Below, in pieces: positions 37,892 to 47,528 of a stretch of 64,000 nucleotides of DNA; positions within the stretch are counted from its first letter, which is position 1, and the number at the start of each line of letters is the position of its first letter. The stretch is taken from positions 62,001 through 126,000 of the forward strand of contig JACKEV010000017.1 of NCBI GenBank assembly GCA_020632795.1, read 5' to 3'. The stretch is from Alphaproteobacteria bacterium. GTDB lineage: Bacteria; Myxococcota_A; UBA796; CAJQPC01. The notes under the pieces were generated by a model. It ran no database searches and was not told where the DNA came from. It was given only the letters and a program-made list of their open reading frames with translations. The position numbers and the translations under genes are program-made.

Positions 37892-38734
37892 ATGTTCGGC
37901 TTCGCCAAGGGCCAACCCAACGAGGACCGTTTGACGGCAGCCGTCTTCGGTTTGATGCGCTATCTCCCACCCCAGGAGTGGCTCCACCCCTTCATGGAGC
38001 AGGTGGGCGCTCGCCACCCGGAGCTGTGCTGGGACCCGAACCGTCTCCCCGAGGAGCACGAGCTGTTGCCCTGGCCGGTCAGCGAGATTCCGGAGTCGAT
38101 GAGGCGCCGCTTTGCGAAGACGTCGGACGATTGGGGCAAGGGTCGGGTCATCCCCGACGCCGCCATCCGCCTGCACTGGGTCCGCTGGGGTGACGCGCGG
38201 ACATCCCGTCGCGTCACCCTCTTCATCGAAGCCGAGCACTCCAAGACTGTCGAGGCCGAGCAGCTCGCCCAGCAGTGGGCGGTGCTCTCCGGTGAGCGCA
38301 CGCCCGGGGAGGAGCGCTTCATCCTGCTGGTCAACCCATCCTCCACGCTCCCCTGGCCCGAGAGCACCCGCCCGACGGCCTGGGAGGGTGAGGGGTCTCG
38401 CATCGCCCCCCATGACCTGCGGGCCTGGAGTTCTCTGCGGGCCCACTACCTGCGCACCGGGGAGCGCCTGTCCGCGCTGGACCAGCTCCCCGAGACGGAT
38501 CGCCTGCCTCTGCTCCACTTCCCCTGGGCGGCCATCGCCGCGCTGGTGCGTCGGCTGCGGGACCGAAGCTGGCCGTACCAGCAGGTCTTCGACGGCCTCC
38601 TGGAGTATCTGGCGTCAGCCGGGTACACCGCGCCGTTGCGACTCCACGAGGTGGTGGAGCTGGCGTCGGACGTGCCCATCCTCGCTCCGCTCCGGCAGCG
38701 TCCCACCCTGATGGAGGCGCTCCCGCAGGAGTAG
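37892..38734 (+). CDS. unknown protein, possible divergent PD-(D/E)XK fold
   Basis: A 280-residue protein with TGGAGG upstream. The N-terminal NEDRLTAAVFGLMRYL, the strand RVIPDAAIRLHWVRW (D89), and LFIEAEHSK (E113, E115, K118) are placed like the E, D and ExK of PD-(D/E)XK nucleases, but the usual lysine is a glutamate (ExE). It may therefore be inactive or use K118. The C-terminal part is helical. It is the fourth gene inserted between hsdS and hsdM. Confidence 0.55.
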   Translation: MFGFAKGQPNEDRLTAAVFGLMRYLPPQEWLHPFMEQVGARHPELCWDPNRLPEEHELLPWPVSEIPESMRRRFAKTSDDWGKGRVIPDAAIRLHWVRWGDARTSRRVTLFIEAEHSKTVEAEQLAQQWAVLSGERTPGEERFILLVNPSSTLPWPESTRPTAWEGEGSRIAPHDLRAWSSLRAHYLRTGERLSALDQLPETDRLPLLHFPWAAIAALVRRLRDRSWPYQQVFDGLLEYLASAGYTAPLRLHEVVELASDVPILAPLRQRPTLMEALPQE

Positions 38735-38785
38735 CTCTTCACCGGATCCAAGCACTTCCCCACACACTGATCCCAGGAGTCTGCC

Positions 38786-39391
38786 ATGGAGTGGTCCATC
38801 CAGGTACTCAACAGCATGGAGACCGTCTTTCGAACCTACGACTTCGCCGCCCATGTGCTTGACACGATCACGCGGGATGCCGAGTCGCGGGGATTGAAGC
38901 ACCACGGGTATGAAGCGGTGCGACATGGTGAGAACCTTCGTATCCCCAAATGGCGGCTTCTTTGGTTCGACCCCGTGGAGGATCTCCGGGTAGACGCCGG
39001 AACCACGAAGATCCACAAGCTGATCGGGGAGGACGGCGCACCCCACCCGCTGCAGGTGGGGCTTCTCATGGCGATCTACTGGAGAAAACGGGGTGAGGAC
39101 CTGAAGGCGGGCCTGCCACCACAGATCCTGTGCGGGGCGGGGACCTTGTATCTGAAGCCGTGGGGAACCAGTCAAGACTACAAGAACTACTTCCGCGAGC
39201 TCTGCACCGAGGCCAACAACGCCCGCCCCCACTGGACGGACCAGCCGCTCCAGGGGACCCAGCATGTGGCGTTCGGGGAGGACTTCAAGTGGGTGGGGCC
39301 GGTGGCCCTGGAGCACATCGACTCGGATGAGAAGCTGAGCGACATCGTGAAGGCGATGGCCGGGAATCTGGCGAGGGTGGCGATGTCATGA
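38786..39391 (+). CDS. unknown protein inside the restriction operon
   Basis: A 201-residue soluble protein. CAGGAG lies before the ATG. It has an N-terminal helical section (VFRTYDFAAHVLDTITRDAESRG) and then mixed strands (KWRLLWFDPVEDLRV, LLMAIYWRKRGEDL). No family recognised. Its TGA overlaps the ATG of the next small gene (ATGA), so it belongs to the hsdM transcript. Confidence 0.65.
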   Translation: MEWSIQVLNSMETVFRTYDFAAHVLDTITRDAESRGLKHHGYEAVRHGENLRIPKWRLLWFDPVEDLRVDAGTTKIHKLIGEDGAPHPLQVGLLMAIYWRKRGEDLKAGLPPQILCGAGTLYLKPWGTSQDYKNYFRELCTEANNARPHWTDQPLQGTQHVAFGEDFKWVGPVALEHIDSDEKLSDIVKAMAGNLARVAMS

Positions 39392-39546
39392 GCAGCGAAT
39401 GCCCTGATGAGGTCGGTTGCGAGAAGCACCCTGACGAGCGGGCCTGGTTCAAGGGCATGGGAAGGGCCCAGGAGCGTTCAGGCGAGTTGAACGAAGTTGC
39501 CACCTTCAAGACCACGCTGATGTCCGCCCGCGAGAACACCCCGTGA
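39388..39546 (+). CDS. 52-residue protein directly upstream of hsdM
   Basis: A short gene overlapped by four bases at both ends: ATGA with the previous gene and GTGA with hsdM. It encodes an acidic N-terminus (MSSECPDEVGCEKHPDERAW) with two cysteines and a helical rest. Both overlaps argue that it is translated. Function unknown; candidates are a regulator of hsdM translation or a small subunit. Confidence 0.6.
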   Translation: MSSECPDEVGCEKHPDERAWFKGMGRAQERSGELNEVATFKTTLMSARENTP

Positions 39547-41138
39547 CCGACACCTCCCGCATCGTCAACAAGCTCTGGTCCTACTGCAACGTCCTCCGCG
39601 ACGACGGCCTCTCCTACGGCGACTACCTTGAGCAGCTCAGCTACCTGCTGTTCCTCAAGATGGCCGACGAGCAGCACCAGCTCCAGATCAAGCTCGCCGA
39701 GCTGCGCAAGCAGGACCCGCCCGCCCCCCTGGTCCCCGAGGGCTTCGGCTGGCCCGCGCTGAACACCAAGGACGGCCCCGCGCTGGAGGGCCACTACCGC
39801 GAGACCCTCAAGGCGCTGGGCCGCCAGCCCGGCCTGCTCGGCCTCGTGTTTCGCAAGGCCCAGAACCGCATCCAGGACCCCGCCAAGCTCAAGCGCCTGG
39901 TCTCCGACCTCATCGACCGGGAGAGCTGGTCGGGCATGAGCGCGGACGTGAAGGGCGACGCCTACGAGGGGCTGCTGGAGAAGAACGCCCAGGACACCAA
40001 GTCCGGCGCGGGCCAGTACTTCACCCCCCGGCCGGTCATCGAGGCGATGGTCCGCTGCGTGGACCCCCAGCCCGGCGAGACCCTCACCGACCCGGCCTCG
40101 GGCACCGGCGGGTTCCTGCTGGCGGCCCACCGCCACATCACGGCCGAGAACCCGAACCTGAGCCGGGAGCAGCGCGAGCACCTGCGGCTGCACGCGATCC
40201 GAGGCGTGGAGCTGGTCCAGGCGGTGACCCGGCTCTGCGCGATGAACCTGATGCTGCACGGCGTAGGCCCGACCCTCCAGGATCTGGAGACCCTCCGGGC
40301 CGACCTGGCGTCCCAGGGCGCGGACGCCGACCGCGTCGCCGAGGCGATGGACGCCCTGCTGCCGGTGCGCACCGACGACGCCCTGCGTGAGCTGGGCGGG
40401 GACCGCTTCGACGTCGTCCTGACCAACCCGCCGTTCGGCAAGAAGTCCAGCGTGCTGGTGGTGGCCGACGACGGGGGCACCGAGCGCCAGGCGGTGACCT
40501 ACGCCCGCGAGGACTTCCAGGCGACCACGACCAACAAGCAGCTCAACTTCGTCCAGCACGTCCGCTCGCTGCTCAAGATGCACGGTCGGGCGGCGGTGGT
40601 CGTCCCGGACAACGTGCTGTTCGAGGGCGGCGCCGGGGAGACCGTCCGGCGCTCCCTGCTGGCCGACTGCGACGTCCACACCCTGCTGCGCCTGCCCACG
40701 GGCATCTTCTACGCCCAGGGGGTCAAGGCGAACGTGCTCTTCTTCGACCGCAAGCCCGCGCGGAAGGAGCCCTGGACCTCGACACTGTGGGTCTACGACC
40801 TGCGCACCAACAAGCACTTCACGTTGAAGACGAAGCCGATGCGGGCCTCGGACCTCGCCGAGTTCGTGGCGCTCTACCAGCCGGGGCGGCGGGGCGCGCG
40901 GGAAGAGACGTGGACGGAGGCGAACCCCGACGGCCGCTGGCGCAGCTACCCCTACGCGGAGCTGGTCGCCCGAGACAAGTGCAGCCTGGACCTGAGCTGG
41001 ATCCGGGACGAGAGCCTGCTGGACGCCGCGAACCTGCGAGAGCCCGAGGAGATCGCGCGGGACATCGCGGAGGATCTGCGGGGTGCGCTGGAGCTGATCG
41101 AGGAGATCGTGGGGGATCTGGAGGGGGAGGTGGCGTGA
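39543..41138 (+). CDS. hsdM: type I restriction-modification DNA methyltransferase subunit
   Basis: A 531-residue HsdM (adenine-N6 methyltransferase). The N-terminal four-helix region (IVNKLWSYCNVLRDDGLSYG) is followed by AdoMet motif I DPASGTGGF (183-191) and catalytic NPPF (295-298). It starts at GTG 39543, coupled to the 52-residue gene, and overlaps the Mrr-like gene by one base (TGATG). It is separated from hsdR/hsdS by six other genes, an atypical order for type I loci. Confidence 0.95.
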   Translation: MTDTSRIVNKLWSYCNVLRDDGLSYGDYLEQLSYLLFLKMADEQHQLQIKLAELRKQDPPAPLVPEGFGWPALNTKDGPALEGHYRETLKALGRQPGLLGLVFRKAQNRIQDPAKLKRLVSDLIDRESWSGMSADVKGDAYEGLLEKNAQDTKSGAGQYFTPRPVIEAMVRCVDPQPGETLTDPASGTGGFLLAAHRHITAENPNLSREQREHLRLHAIRGVELVQAVTRLCAMNLMLHGVGPTLQDLETLRADLASQGADADRVAEAMDALLPVRTDDALRELGGDRFDVVLTNPPFGKKSSVLVVADDGGTERQAVTYAREDFQATTTNKQLNFVQHVRSLLKMHGRAAVVVPDNVLFEGGAGETVRRSLLADCDVHTLLRLPTGIFYAQGVKANVLFFDRKPARKEPWTSTLWVYDLRTNKHFTLKTKPMRASDLAEFVALYQPGRRGAREETWTEANPDGRWRSYPYAELVARDKCSLDLSWIRDESLLDAANLREPEEIARDIAEDLRGALELIEEIVGDLEGEVA

Positions 41139-42565
41139 TGGCGAAGTTGACGTTCCTGGACGCCGCAGAGCGGGTGCTCAAGGAGGCCGGGGAGCCCCTG
41201 CACGCCGACGCGATCACTGAGCGGGTGCTGACGGGGGAGCTCATCGACTCGCATGGCAAGACCCCGGCGGCGACGATGCACTCGATGCTGGCCGTGGCGG
41301 TCCGCAAAAAAGGCGAGGGCAGCCGCTTCATGCGAACCGCCCCGGGGACCTTCGGCCTGCGGGCCTGGGCGCCGGCCTCCGACGCCGAGCCTGTCGCCGC
41401 CCCGGACTTCGGCGGCGTGAAGGTGCCCCACTACCCTACGAACGCCGAGGTCCGCGCCGTCCTGCCGGTGTGGGACGGCGTGCCCCGCCCCGACATCACC
41501 GGCATGCGCCGCGCCATCTCCAAGGTCACGGGCACACCCCAGGAGAACCTGGACTGGAAGCAGCCCGACCAATGGATCCCCGCCCGCCTGGAGGGCGCCG
41601 CGCAGGCGCTCGCGATGGCGACCTGGACCGGCACCCAGGGCTTGGTGAACCCCCGTCACACCAACGGCGTGTGGCTGGTGGCCACCAACTACGAGCTGCT
41701 TCGGCCGGACGACCAGGACGTCATGCGGCTGACGGATCGGGGGCGGGACTTTCTGGCCCACCCCGCCGGCAACGTGGTCCAGGACATCGACGAAGCCGAG
41801 GGGCTGATCCGCCTGCTGGGCGTCGTCGCGGAGCAGGGGCCGGCGGCCAGCACGGACTTCCTGGAGGCGTGGATGCTGCACCTCCAGCGGGTCAGCCGCA
41901 TCCGTATGGAGTCCTCGGCGCGGTCGCGGCTGTACTACCGGCTGCGCAACCTGGAAGCGCGCGGCCTGGTCGTCCGAAAGGGCCGTAGCTGGGGCATCAC
42001 GGAAGAGGGGCTCGCGACGCTCGGGGAGGCGCAGGTCCAGTCCGATGCGTCCGGGACGCCCCTCGATGCGGAGATCCGCCGGCTGCTCCAGCAGCAGAAG
42101 GCGCAGGTCCAGGAGGCGATGCAGGCGCTGCTCCAGGAGATGGACCCCTACGCCTTCGAGCGCCTGATCGGTCGGCTGCTGGACGTGATGGACTACCGCG
42201 ACGTCGAGGTGACCTCGCCCTCCAACGACAAGGGGGTGGATGTGGTCGGAGACATCGAGCTGGGCATCACGCGGGTGCGCGAGGTCATCCAGGTGAAGCG
42301 GCAGCGCGGGAACATCCGACGCCCTGTGCTGGACGCGCTGCGCGGGTCGCTGCACCGCTGGCAGGCCATGCGCGGCACCATCATCACCACGGGGGGCTTC
42401 TCCAAGGGCACCCAGGCCGCTGCCTTCGAGCGCGGGGCCGCGCCGATCACGCTGATCGACGGCGAGAAGCTCATCGAGCTGCTCATCGAGCACAACATCG
42501 GCGTGGTGAAGAAGGAGGTGGTCCTCTGGGAGCTGGACGCCTCGGCCTTCGAAGAAGAGGAGTAG
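41138..42565 (+). CDS. mrr: HARE-HTH/Mrr-type restriction endonuclease
   Basis: A 475-residue protein. Residues 1-75 (TFLDAAERVLKEAGEPLHAD, then MRTAPGTFGLRAW) match the HARE-HTH winged helix. A middle Mrr-type winged helix (about 160-300) precedes the Mrr catalytic domain (about 320-460) with D in KGVDVVGDI and QVK near residue 386. Mrr enzymes cut DNA carrying foreign methylation. Coupled to hsdM by a one-base overlap, it may protect against methylated invaders that escape the type I enzyme. Confidence 0.88.
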   Translation: MAKLTFLDAAERVLKEAGEPLHADAITERVLTGELIDSHGKTPAATMHSMLAVAVRKKGEGSRFMRTAPGTFGLRAWAPASDAEPVAAPDFGGVKVPHYPTNAEVRAVLPVWDGVPRPDITGMRRAISKVTGTPQENLDWKQPDQWIPARLEGAAQALAMATWTGTQGLVNPRHTNGVWLVATNYELLRPDDQDVMRLTDRGRDFLAHPAGNVVQDIDEAEGLIRLLGVVAEQGPAASTDFLEAWMLHLQRVSRIRMESSARSRLYYRLRNLEARGLVVRKGRSWGITEEGLATLGEAQVQSDASGTPLDAEIRRLLQQQKAQVQEAMQALLQEMDPYAFERLIGRLLDVMDYRDVEVTSPSNDKGVDVVGDIELGITRVREVIQVKRQRGNIRRPVLDALRGSLHRWQAMRGTIITTGGFSKGTQAAAFERGAAPITLIDGEKLIELLIEHNIGVVKKEVVLWELDASAFEEEE

Positions 42566-42599
42566 GTCGCGGCTCGCCGTCGACCGGAGGTGGTGAACC

Positions 42600-43568
42600 A
42601 TGGCCAACGCCAAGTCCGCTCTGCTGATTCGCGATCGCTACCAGATCCTGGTGGCGGCGTGGCGAGCCGCTGACCTGCTCGCCGCGCATCAACTCCGAGA
42701 AGATGGCGCCGAGCGGCTGTTCATCGAGCGAGAGCAGTTCGACGGCCTGGATGACATCGTCGAGTGGTGGTCGGATTCCCCTGGGCGGCAGCACTACCGC
42801 GCCTGGCAGGTCAAGGACCAGGAGACGGATCTGGACTGGGAACACCTGCAGAAGCCCCTCCAGGCGCTGATCGCGCACCCTGAGCTGGACCGTGCCGTGC
42901 TCTTCATCAGCCACAACGTCTCCGTGGTCGACGGCCGGCGTAAGCTGGGGGAGCTTCGTGTCCTCGGTCGCCTGGCGGATCGGCTGCGGGCTGGCGAGGT
43001 CGAGGTTCGGGGGTTCCGAGGCCAGCTCAATGGCATACAAACCGCGTGGGTTGAGGCCCTGGAGAGCCGGTTGGGGGTTGGGACGGCGACGCTCGTCGGG
43101 CTGCTGGGTCGTCTGTTCATCGTACGGGAGGACGACGCGACGGCCATCGTGCGGAGAGGACGCGAGCGCCTGAGCGCGGCCTGGTTCGAGCAGCCGGAGG
43201 CGGCCTGGACCGCGCTGGTGGACTTCATCGCCGTCCATCCCTTTGGCGAGAGCGCCGTCACGGCGGACGGTCTCCTGCAAGGCCCGCTGCGGCAGCATGC
43301 CCGCCGCCCCCCACGGCCACCGCGGCGGGCCCTCGAAGAGCGCGGGCGCTTCCTGCGGGGGCTGCAGGAGGCCTGGGAGCGCAGGAGCTTATTGAACGAC
43401 AGCATGGCCCTCGACGGCCTGGGGCTGACCCTGAAGGCGGTCTGGGTCGCCCGGCGGATCGCGGTGGCCGTGCCCTCCGCGTTCGCGGGCGGGGCGGTGG
43501 CCGTCGACGTCGAGGCACGAGACGGTGCGACGGGGATCAAGGGGGATGTCGTGTTCAGCAACGAGTAG
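42600..43568 (+). CDS. Cap4/DUF4297-like PD-(D/E)XK protein fused to a cassette tail
   Basis: A 322-residue protein with GGAGGTGGTG upstream. The N-terminus has RDRYQILVAAWRAADLL, acidic LDDIVEWW (D51-D52) and AWQVKDQ (Q70, K72), the core of DUF4297/Cap4-type nucleases that act as anti-phage effectors. The last about 21 residues (from 43503) are DNA-identical, with one mismatch, to the tail of the EAD-TM protein at 50504. This shows an in-frame recombination junction. What the original C-terminus was cannot be seen. Confidence 0.6.
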   Translation: MANAKSALLIRDRYQILVAAWRAADLLAAHQLREDGAERLFIEREQFDGLDDIVEWWSDSPGRQHYRAWQVKDQETDLDWEHLQKPLQALIAHPELDRAVLFISHNVSVVDGRRKLGELRVLGRLADRLRAGEVEVRGFRGQLNGIQTAWVEALESRLGVGTATLVGLLGRLFIVREDDATAIVRRGRERLSAAWFEQPEAAWTALVDFIAVHPFGESAVTADGLLQGPLRQHARRPPRPPRRALEERGRFLRGLQEAWERRSLLNDSMALDGLGLTLKAVWVARRIAVAVPSAFAGGAVAVDVEARDGATGIKGDVVFSNE

Positions 43569-43630
43569 CACCCGATCCCGCCGACGCCTCGCCTGGCCAG
43601 GTCGAGATCACAACCGCCCCAGGACGGGCC

Positions 43631-43831
43631 ATGAGCTTGCAGAACCCAACCGCTTCGCCCAGGCCCTCTGATGTTCCTTCTCCCCGCCCTGCTCCTCGCG
43701 ACCTCGCTCCAGCCTGCCCAGGCCCAGGAGCCCGACTCCATCACCCGCTGCGAGGTCACGGACAGCAACCGGCCCTTCTCGCGCCCCTACGCGACCCACA
43801 TCGCCATCGCGGACTTCAAGCTGAGCGGTGA
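43631..43831 (+). other. conserved leader ORF overlapping the TPR-PDZ start
   Basis: An ATG at 43631, preceded by AGGA at good spacing, opens a 66-codon frame (MSLQNPTASPRPSD...) in a different frame from the TPR-PDZ gene, which starts inside it at 43671. The same arrangement recurs at 47489 and 51346. The TPR-PDZ start itself has no clear ribosome-binding site. The leader could couple translation, or the signal could be misread and a frameshift hidden here. Confidence 0.35.
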
Positions 43832-46632
43832 GGACGTCCCCGACTCGGCCGGTGGAGACATCTCGGACTTCCTGTGCGCTGCCCTGGACACCTTCGTCGA
43901 GATCGAGCTGAAGAAGGAGGGGATCGTGATCCCGGTGGAGGATCTGGAGATCGTCCGGGTGGGTCAGGCGGTGAGCAGCCTGCCAGCAGGGAAGCGGCTC
44001 GGGGAGGAGCTTGGCGCGGACGTGGTGATCTGGGGGGCGGGGAGCTGTGCGCCGCCGTCTGGAGAGCTGCGGCTCACGGGCAGTGAATCCTCGCGAGCAG
44101 CGGTCGACGGAAACCTCAAGGCCACGGGCTACAAGGACGTCGTCATCGAAGGAAACGGAGTGACGGGGGACGCCGAGATCATCGCTGGGGTATCCCGCTA
44201 CGCGGTCTGTACTCGCGCGGCGATGGTGAGTTGGGACCTGATCCGGCAGCAGAAGCAGAGTTCAGATCTGTTGTCGATGGGCCAACTCCAGGACGTCCCC
44301 CTGGGTCAGTTCATGGTGGGTGACCCGAGGGCCGTGCTGGATCTCATCCTGGCGCTGCACTTCGCCTACCGACGGTCGCCGGTCGAAGCGAGTCACTTCC
44401 TCACCAGCGCCCGGCCTGTGTTGGACGAGCGGCCCGACCTCATCATGCTGGCCCTCTGGGTGGCCCGCATCGACGATGACCTGGGGGAGAAGGAGCGCGC
44501 CCGGAGCATCCTGGAAGGTGTCTTGGAGCGAGTCCGGGACCTTGGTGATGAGGGAATGTTGGCCACCACGCTCAACAACATCGGTCTGGTGTACGACGAC
44601 CTGGGGGAGAAGGAGCGGGCGCTGGGGTACTACGAGGAGGCCCTGCCCCTCAGACGCGCCGTGGGGGACCGCTCGGGCGAGGCGGTCACGCTCAACAACA
44701 TCGGGGCGGTGTACTACTCCCTGGGGGAGAAGGAGCGGGCGCTGGGGTACTTTGAGGAGGCCCTGCCCCTCCTCCGCGCCGTGGGGAACCGCTCGGGCGA
44801 GGCGCTCACGCTCAACAACATCGGGGGGGTGTACTCCTCCCTGGGAGAGAAGGAGCGGGCGCTGGGGTTCTACGAGGAGGCCCTGCCCCTATCCCGCGCC
44901 GTGGGGGACCGCTCGGGCGAGGCGCTCACGCTCAACAACATCGGTCTGGTGTACGACGACCTGGGGAGAAGGAGCGGGCGCTGGGGTTCTACGAGGAGGC
45001 CCTGCCCTATCCCGCGCCGTGGGGGACCGCTCGGGCGAGGCGCTCACGCTCAACAACATCGGGGCGGTGTACTCCGACCTGGGGGAGAAGGAGCGGGCGC
45101 TGGGGTTCTACGAGGAGGCCCTGCCCCTCAGACGCGCCGTGGGGGACCGCTCGGGCGAGGCGGTCACGCTCAACAACATCGGTTTGGTGTACTCCGACCT
45201 GGGGGAGAAGGAGCGGGCGCTGGGGTTCTACGAGGGGAGGCCCTGCCCTCCTCCGCGCCGTGGGGACCGCTCGGGCGAGGCGGGCACGCTCAACAACATC
45301 GGTTTGGTGTACTCCGACCTGGGGAGAAGGGCGGGCGCTGGGGTTCTACGAGGAGGCCCTGCCCCTCTTCCGCGCCGTGGGGGACCGCTCGGGCGAGGCG
45401 GTCACGCTCAACAACATCGGTTTGGTGTACTCCGACCTGGGGAGAAGGGCGGGCGCTGGGGTTCTGAGGAGGCCCTGCCCTCAGACGCGCCGTGGGGGAC
45501 CGCTCGGGCGAGGCGGGCACGCTCACCAACATCAGGGGCGGTGTACTCCTCCTGGGGAGAAGGGCGTGCGCTGGGGTACTACGAGGAGGCCCTGCCCCTC
45601 TTCCGCGCCGTGGGGAACCGCTCGGGCGAGGCGCTCACGCTCAACAACATCGGGGGGGTGTACTCCTCCCTGGGGGAGAAGGAGCGTGCGCTGGGGTACT
45701 ACGAGGAGGCCCTGCCCCTCTTCCGCGCCGTGGGGGACCGCTCGGGCGAGGCGGTCACGCTCAACAACATCGGGAAGGTGTACGACGACTTGGGGGAGAA
45801 GGAGCGGGCGCTGGGGTACTACGAGGAGGCCCTGCCCCTCTTCCGCGCCGTGGGGGACCGCTCGGGCGAGGCGGTCACGCTCAACAACATCGGTTTGGTG
45901 TACTCCTCCCTGGGGGAGAAGGAGCGGGCGCTGGGGTTCTACGAGGAGGCCCTGCCCCTATCCCGCGCCGTGGGGGACCGCTCGGGCGAGGCGGTCACGC
46001 TCAACAACATCGGGCGGGTGTACTCCGACCTGGGGGAGAAGGAGCGGGCGCTGGGGTACTACGAGGAGGCCCTGCCCCTCAAACGCGCCGTGGGGGACCC
46101 GTGGGGACTCAACTCCACGCTCTTCAATCTGGCCCTCGTTGAGTTGAGCTTGGGGAGACCCCAAGCCGGACTGAGCCACCTGGAAGAAGCAGCCCGAGTC
46201 GGTTGTGAGGCAGGGCACCCGGACTGTTGGGATGACTGTGGCACTTGGTATGCCGTCGCCCGCAACCTGGGGGATCAACCCTCTACACTGCGTGCGCTGA
46301 CCGAGCTGACCGAGCTACTTCCAGAGATCCCACCGATCCTTGCGGCAGCCCAGCGACGCCTCGCCCACCCCCCCGAACTCGGCGGTCAGGGCGTCTTGGT
46401 GACCGAGGTGCTACCGGGCGAGCACGCCGCCGAGGCTGGGGTGCGAGACGGCGACATCATCGTCCGCTACGACGGCCAGAATGTCGAGTCCGCTGAAGGC
46501 TTCGTGGAGATGGTCAACACAACCGAGGGCCGAGAAGACGCCATCTTGCTGGTCATCATCCGTGACGACGAGGTGATACGCCTCCAGGCACTCCCAGGCC
46601 GTCTTGGAGTCCGCATCACCACCATCCCGTAG
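43671..46632 (+). pseudogene. TPR-PDZ secreted protein, copy 1 (frameshifted as sequenced)
   Basis: Signal peptide (MFLLPALLLATSLQPAQAQ), then a TolB/CsgG-like N-terminal domain of about 260 residues (HIAIADFKLS, GKRLGEELGADVVIWG), about 13 tetratricopeptide units of exactly 40 residues (EKERALGYYEEALPL), and a C-terminal PDZ domain (GQGVLVTEVLPG, RDGDIIVRYDGQ). Start and end are in different frames. Between about 44960 and 45580 a dozen 1-2 base indels occur, mostly in GGGGG, CCCC or AAGGAG runs. A periplasmic scaffold is likely if the gene is intact in the cell. Confidence 0.75.
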
Positions 46633-46646
46633 ACCTGGAGACAGCC

Positions 46647-47426
46647 ATGACCCCACCCACTCCAGCATCCCGCCACGCCCAACTGACCGACCTCCTGACC
46701 TCCCTGTTCACCTCTACCGAGGAGCTCCGTCGCTACATCTGGCGAGGTGAGCAAGGTCCCAAGCTCAACGCCGAGCTGTCCGGGGGCAAGGCCCCCATCG
46801 CCCAGGTCGGCCACGAGTTGGTCAGCATCTTGATCGCCAGGGGCAAGGTGAAGCCAGAGCTGTTCGCCTCCCTACGGAGGGACTTCCCTGACCGCTCCGA
46901 GGACATCGAGCAGGTAGAGCGGGCCTGGTTCGGAGAGGTCTCCACCCTCCGGGAACGCCCACGGGTTGCCGCGACGACGGGCTCGTCGATGCGGTTGTGG
47001 CTCGTCGCAGTGCTCGCCCTCATCATCGGTGTCGCCGTGATGCTGTGGTCGGAGCGGCGTGAACCTCCAGCCGACGAGCTCGCCGTTGAGGCTTCGGTCC
47101 CCCCGGCCTCGCAACCGACCCCCGGCGCCGAGGAGGCTGCGGTCGACGACCTCGAAGACCCCAAGCCCCCCGAGGAGACGCCGTCACCCACCACCGCTGA
47201 GACCAATCCGGGCGAGCCCGACGCTGTCCGCATCAGCGCAACGGGCCGAGGCTCCAAGGGCATTGATGGCGACGTTCGAGGAAATACCGGCCACTTCGGG
47301 GTAAAGGGGGAAAAGGGGGGCATTGGCGTTGACGGAAACACGAACGTCAACGCCAGAACGGTCGAGATCGAAGCCCAGGATAGCGGGACGGGCATCAAGG
47401 GGGATGTCGTGTTCAGCAACGAGTAG
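46647..47426 (+). CDS. EAD1-like/TM/repeat-tail protein, copy A
   Basis: A 259-residue protein 14 bases after the TPR-PDZ gene. Residues 5-95 (LTDLLTSLFTSTEELRRYIW, then LIARGKVKPELFASLRRDFP) resemble effector-associated domain 1, an adaptor of bacterial conflict systems that recruits effectors. A membrane helix lies at about 116-135 and a Pro/Glu-rich linker at 140-190. Three repeats of about 21 residues end in GTGIKGDVVFSNE. The likely topology is EAD in the cytosol and repeats in the periplasm, where the TPR-PDZ partner would be. Confidence 0.72.
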   Translation: MTPPTPASRHAQLTDLLTSLFTSTEELRRYIWRGEQGPKLNAELSGGKAPIAQVGHELVSILIARGKVKPELFASLRRDFPDRSEDIEQVERAWFGEVSTLRERPRVAATTGSSMRLWLVAVLALIIGVAVMLWSERREPPADELAVEASVPPASQPTPGAEEAAVDDLEDPKPPEETPSPTTAETNPGEPDAVRISATGRGSKGIDGDVRGNTGHFGVKGEKGGIGVDGNTNVNARTVEIEAQDSGTGIKGDVVFSNE

Positions 47427-47528
47427 CATCCGATCCCGCCGACGCCTCGCCTGGCCAGGTCGAGATCACAACCGCCCCAGGACGGGCCATGAGCTTGCAG
47501 AACCCAACCGCTTCGCCCAGGCCCTCTG

